From: an uncultured Anaerolineae bacterium
GTDB lineage: Bacteria; Chloroflexota; Anaerolineae; JACIWP01
Direction of reading: 5' to 3'
NCBI GenBank assembly: GCA_938049385.1
Contig: CALIBQ010000043.1
Location: 1-64,000 of the forward strand
DNA: 64,000 nucleotides
Below, in pieces: positions 63,932 through 64,000 of this stretch (positions are counted from its first letter, which is position 1; every line of letters begins with the position of its first letter). The notes under the pieces were generated by a model. It did no database searches. It saw only the letters and a program-made list of their open reading frames with translations, and was not told the DNA's origin. The position numbers and the translations under genes are program-made.

Positions 63932-64000
63932 CTATTTCACCACCTGCACGACGGTCTGGCAGGGTGGGGGGAAATTACCGGTCTGGTCCACGACGACCAG
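63932..64000 (-). CDS. C-terminal end of a gene continuing beyond the window
   Basis: On the minus strand the last 22 codons read LVVVDQTGNFPPP then CQTVVQVVK and a TAG stop at 63934-63932. Too little is visible for a family call; the Cys and Pro-rich end would suit an exported beta protein. It is separated from the SIMPL start by 193 bases. Confidence 0.5.
   Translation of the reverse strand: MVVVDQTGNFPPPCQTVVQVVK

Overview
The window is a GC-rich bacterial chromosome segment of about 64 kb with no phage, integrase, transposase, CRISPR, tRNA or rRNA signal that I could find. Gene content points to Chloroflexota, probably an Anaerolineae-like lineage. The signs are a DUF5317 protein, lipoproteins with Pro/Thr (PTPTPT) linkers and NBR1-type Ig domains, LysM plus lamin-tail proteins, a GT-C transferase with added beta domains, the large (Alu-bearing) SRP RNA, an archaeal-type ThrRS editing domain, inositol-1-phosphate synthase and a very high density of the hexamer GCCGGC. 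The assignment is inference from gene families, not a placed phylogeny. Promoters of the TTGACA-17-TATAAT type are readily visible in front of many genes.

Layout. 1-6745 (plus): the ftsH end and a terminator, then DUF5317, truD, a free-standing Lon N-domain protein, cobO, yebC, and ruvC - response regulator - ruvA. 6752-8140 (minus): mnmE. 8497-9318 (plus): a TauE/SafE exporter. 9326-23796 (minus): a long biosynthetic block. Its upstream part is a compact histidine operon, HisS/HisZ-like - hisG - hisD - hisC - hisB - hisH - hisA - hisF - hisIE - purH, in which purH consumes the AICAR released by HisH/HisF. Its downstream part is a class III aminotransferase, a DUF6206-like protein, an amidase and a Mut7-C RNase-like protein. 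24023-25399: a LysM/lamin-tail protein and a divergently expressed histidine phosphatase. 25704-31493 (plus): a small acidic protein, M19 dipeptidase, free-standing ThrRS editing domain, L-serine dehydratase and a giant GT-C membrane transferase.

31477-33060 (minus): a flavoprotein and the SRP RNA gene. 33255-34403: a clan-A-like TIM-barrel protein. 34407-41733 (minus): an M6 protease-HhH fusion, three small proteins, a large Ig/NBR1 lipoprotein, fabF and a DapA-family aldolase. 42034-45593 (plus): hutU - nitroreductase - hutI, part of histidine degradation (no hutH seen). 45907-50724 (minus): SCP2 - Fe-ADH - aldehyde:ferredoxin oxidoreductase - MscS channel - MaoC, probably one operon. 51076-54834 (plus): CPBP protease, GH57 glucan enzyme and inositol-1-phosphate synthase, ending in a strong terminator. 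55110-62834 (plus): an unrecognised 736-residue TIM-barrel protein with a structured leader, nadK, a zinc-finger/TPR membrane protein, recN, an M20 peptidase and a PAP2 phosphatase. 62893-64000 (minus): a SIMPL protein and the last codons of another gene.

Non-coding structure is richer than usual. A dispersed palindromic repeat family (at least four copies) sits in intergenic spaces at 39.4, 41.9, 45.7 and 50.9 kb. Two C/G-rich hairpins lie at 8.2 and 23.9 kb. Structured leaders or possible small RNAs lie at 25.5 and 55.0 kb. The points most worth a second look are the HisZ-like HisRS paralogue beside a long-form HisG, the serine-directed editing/dehydratase/dipeptidase operon, the repeat family, and two protein architectures I could not place (M6-HhH and the 736-residue protein).
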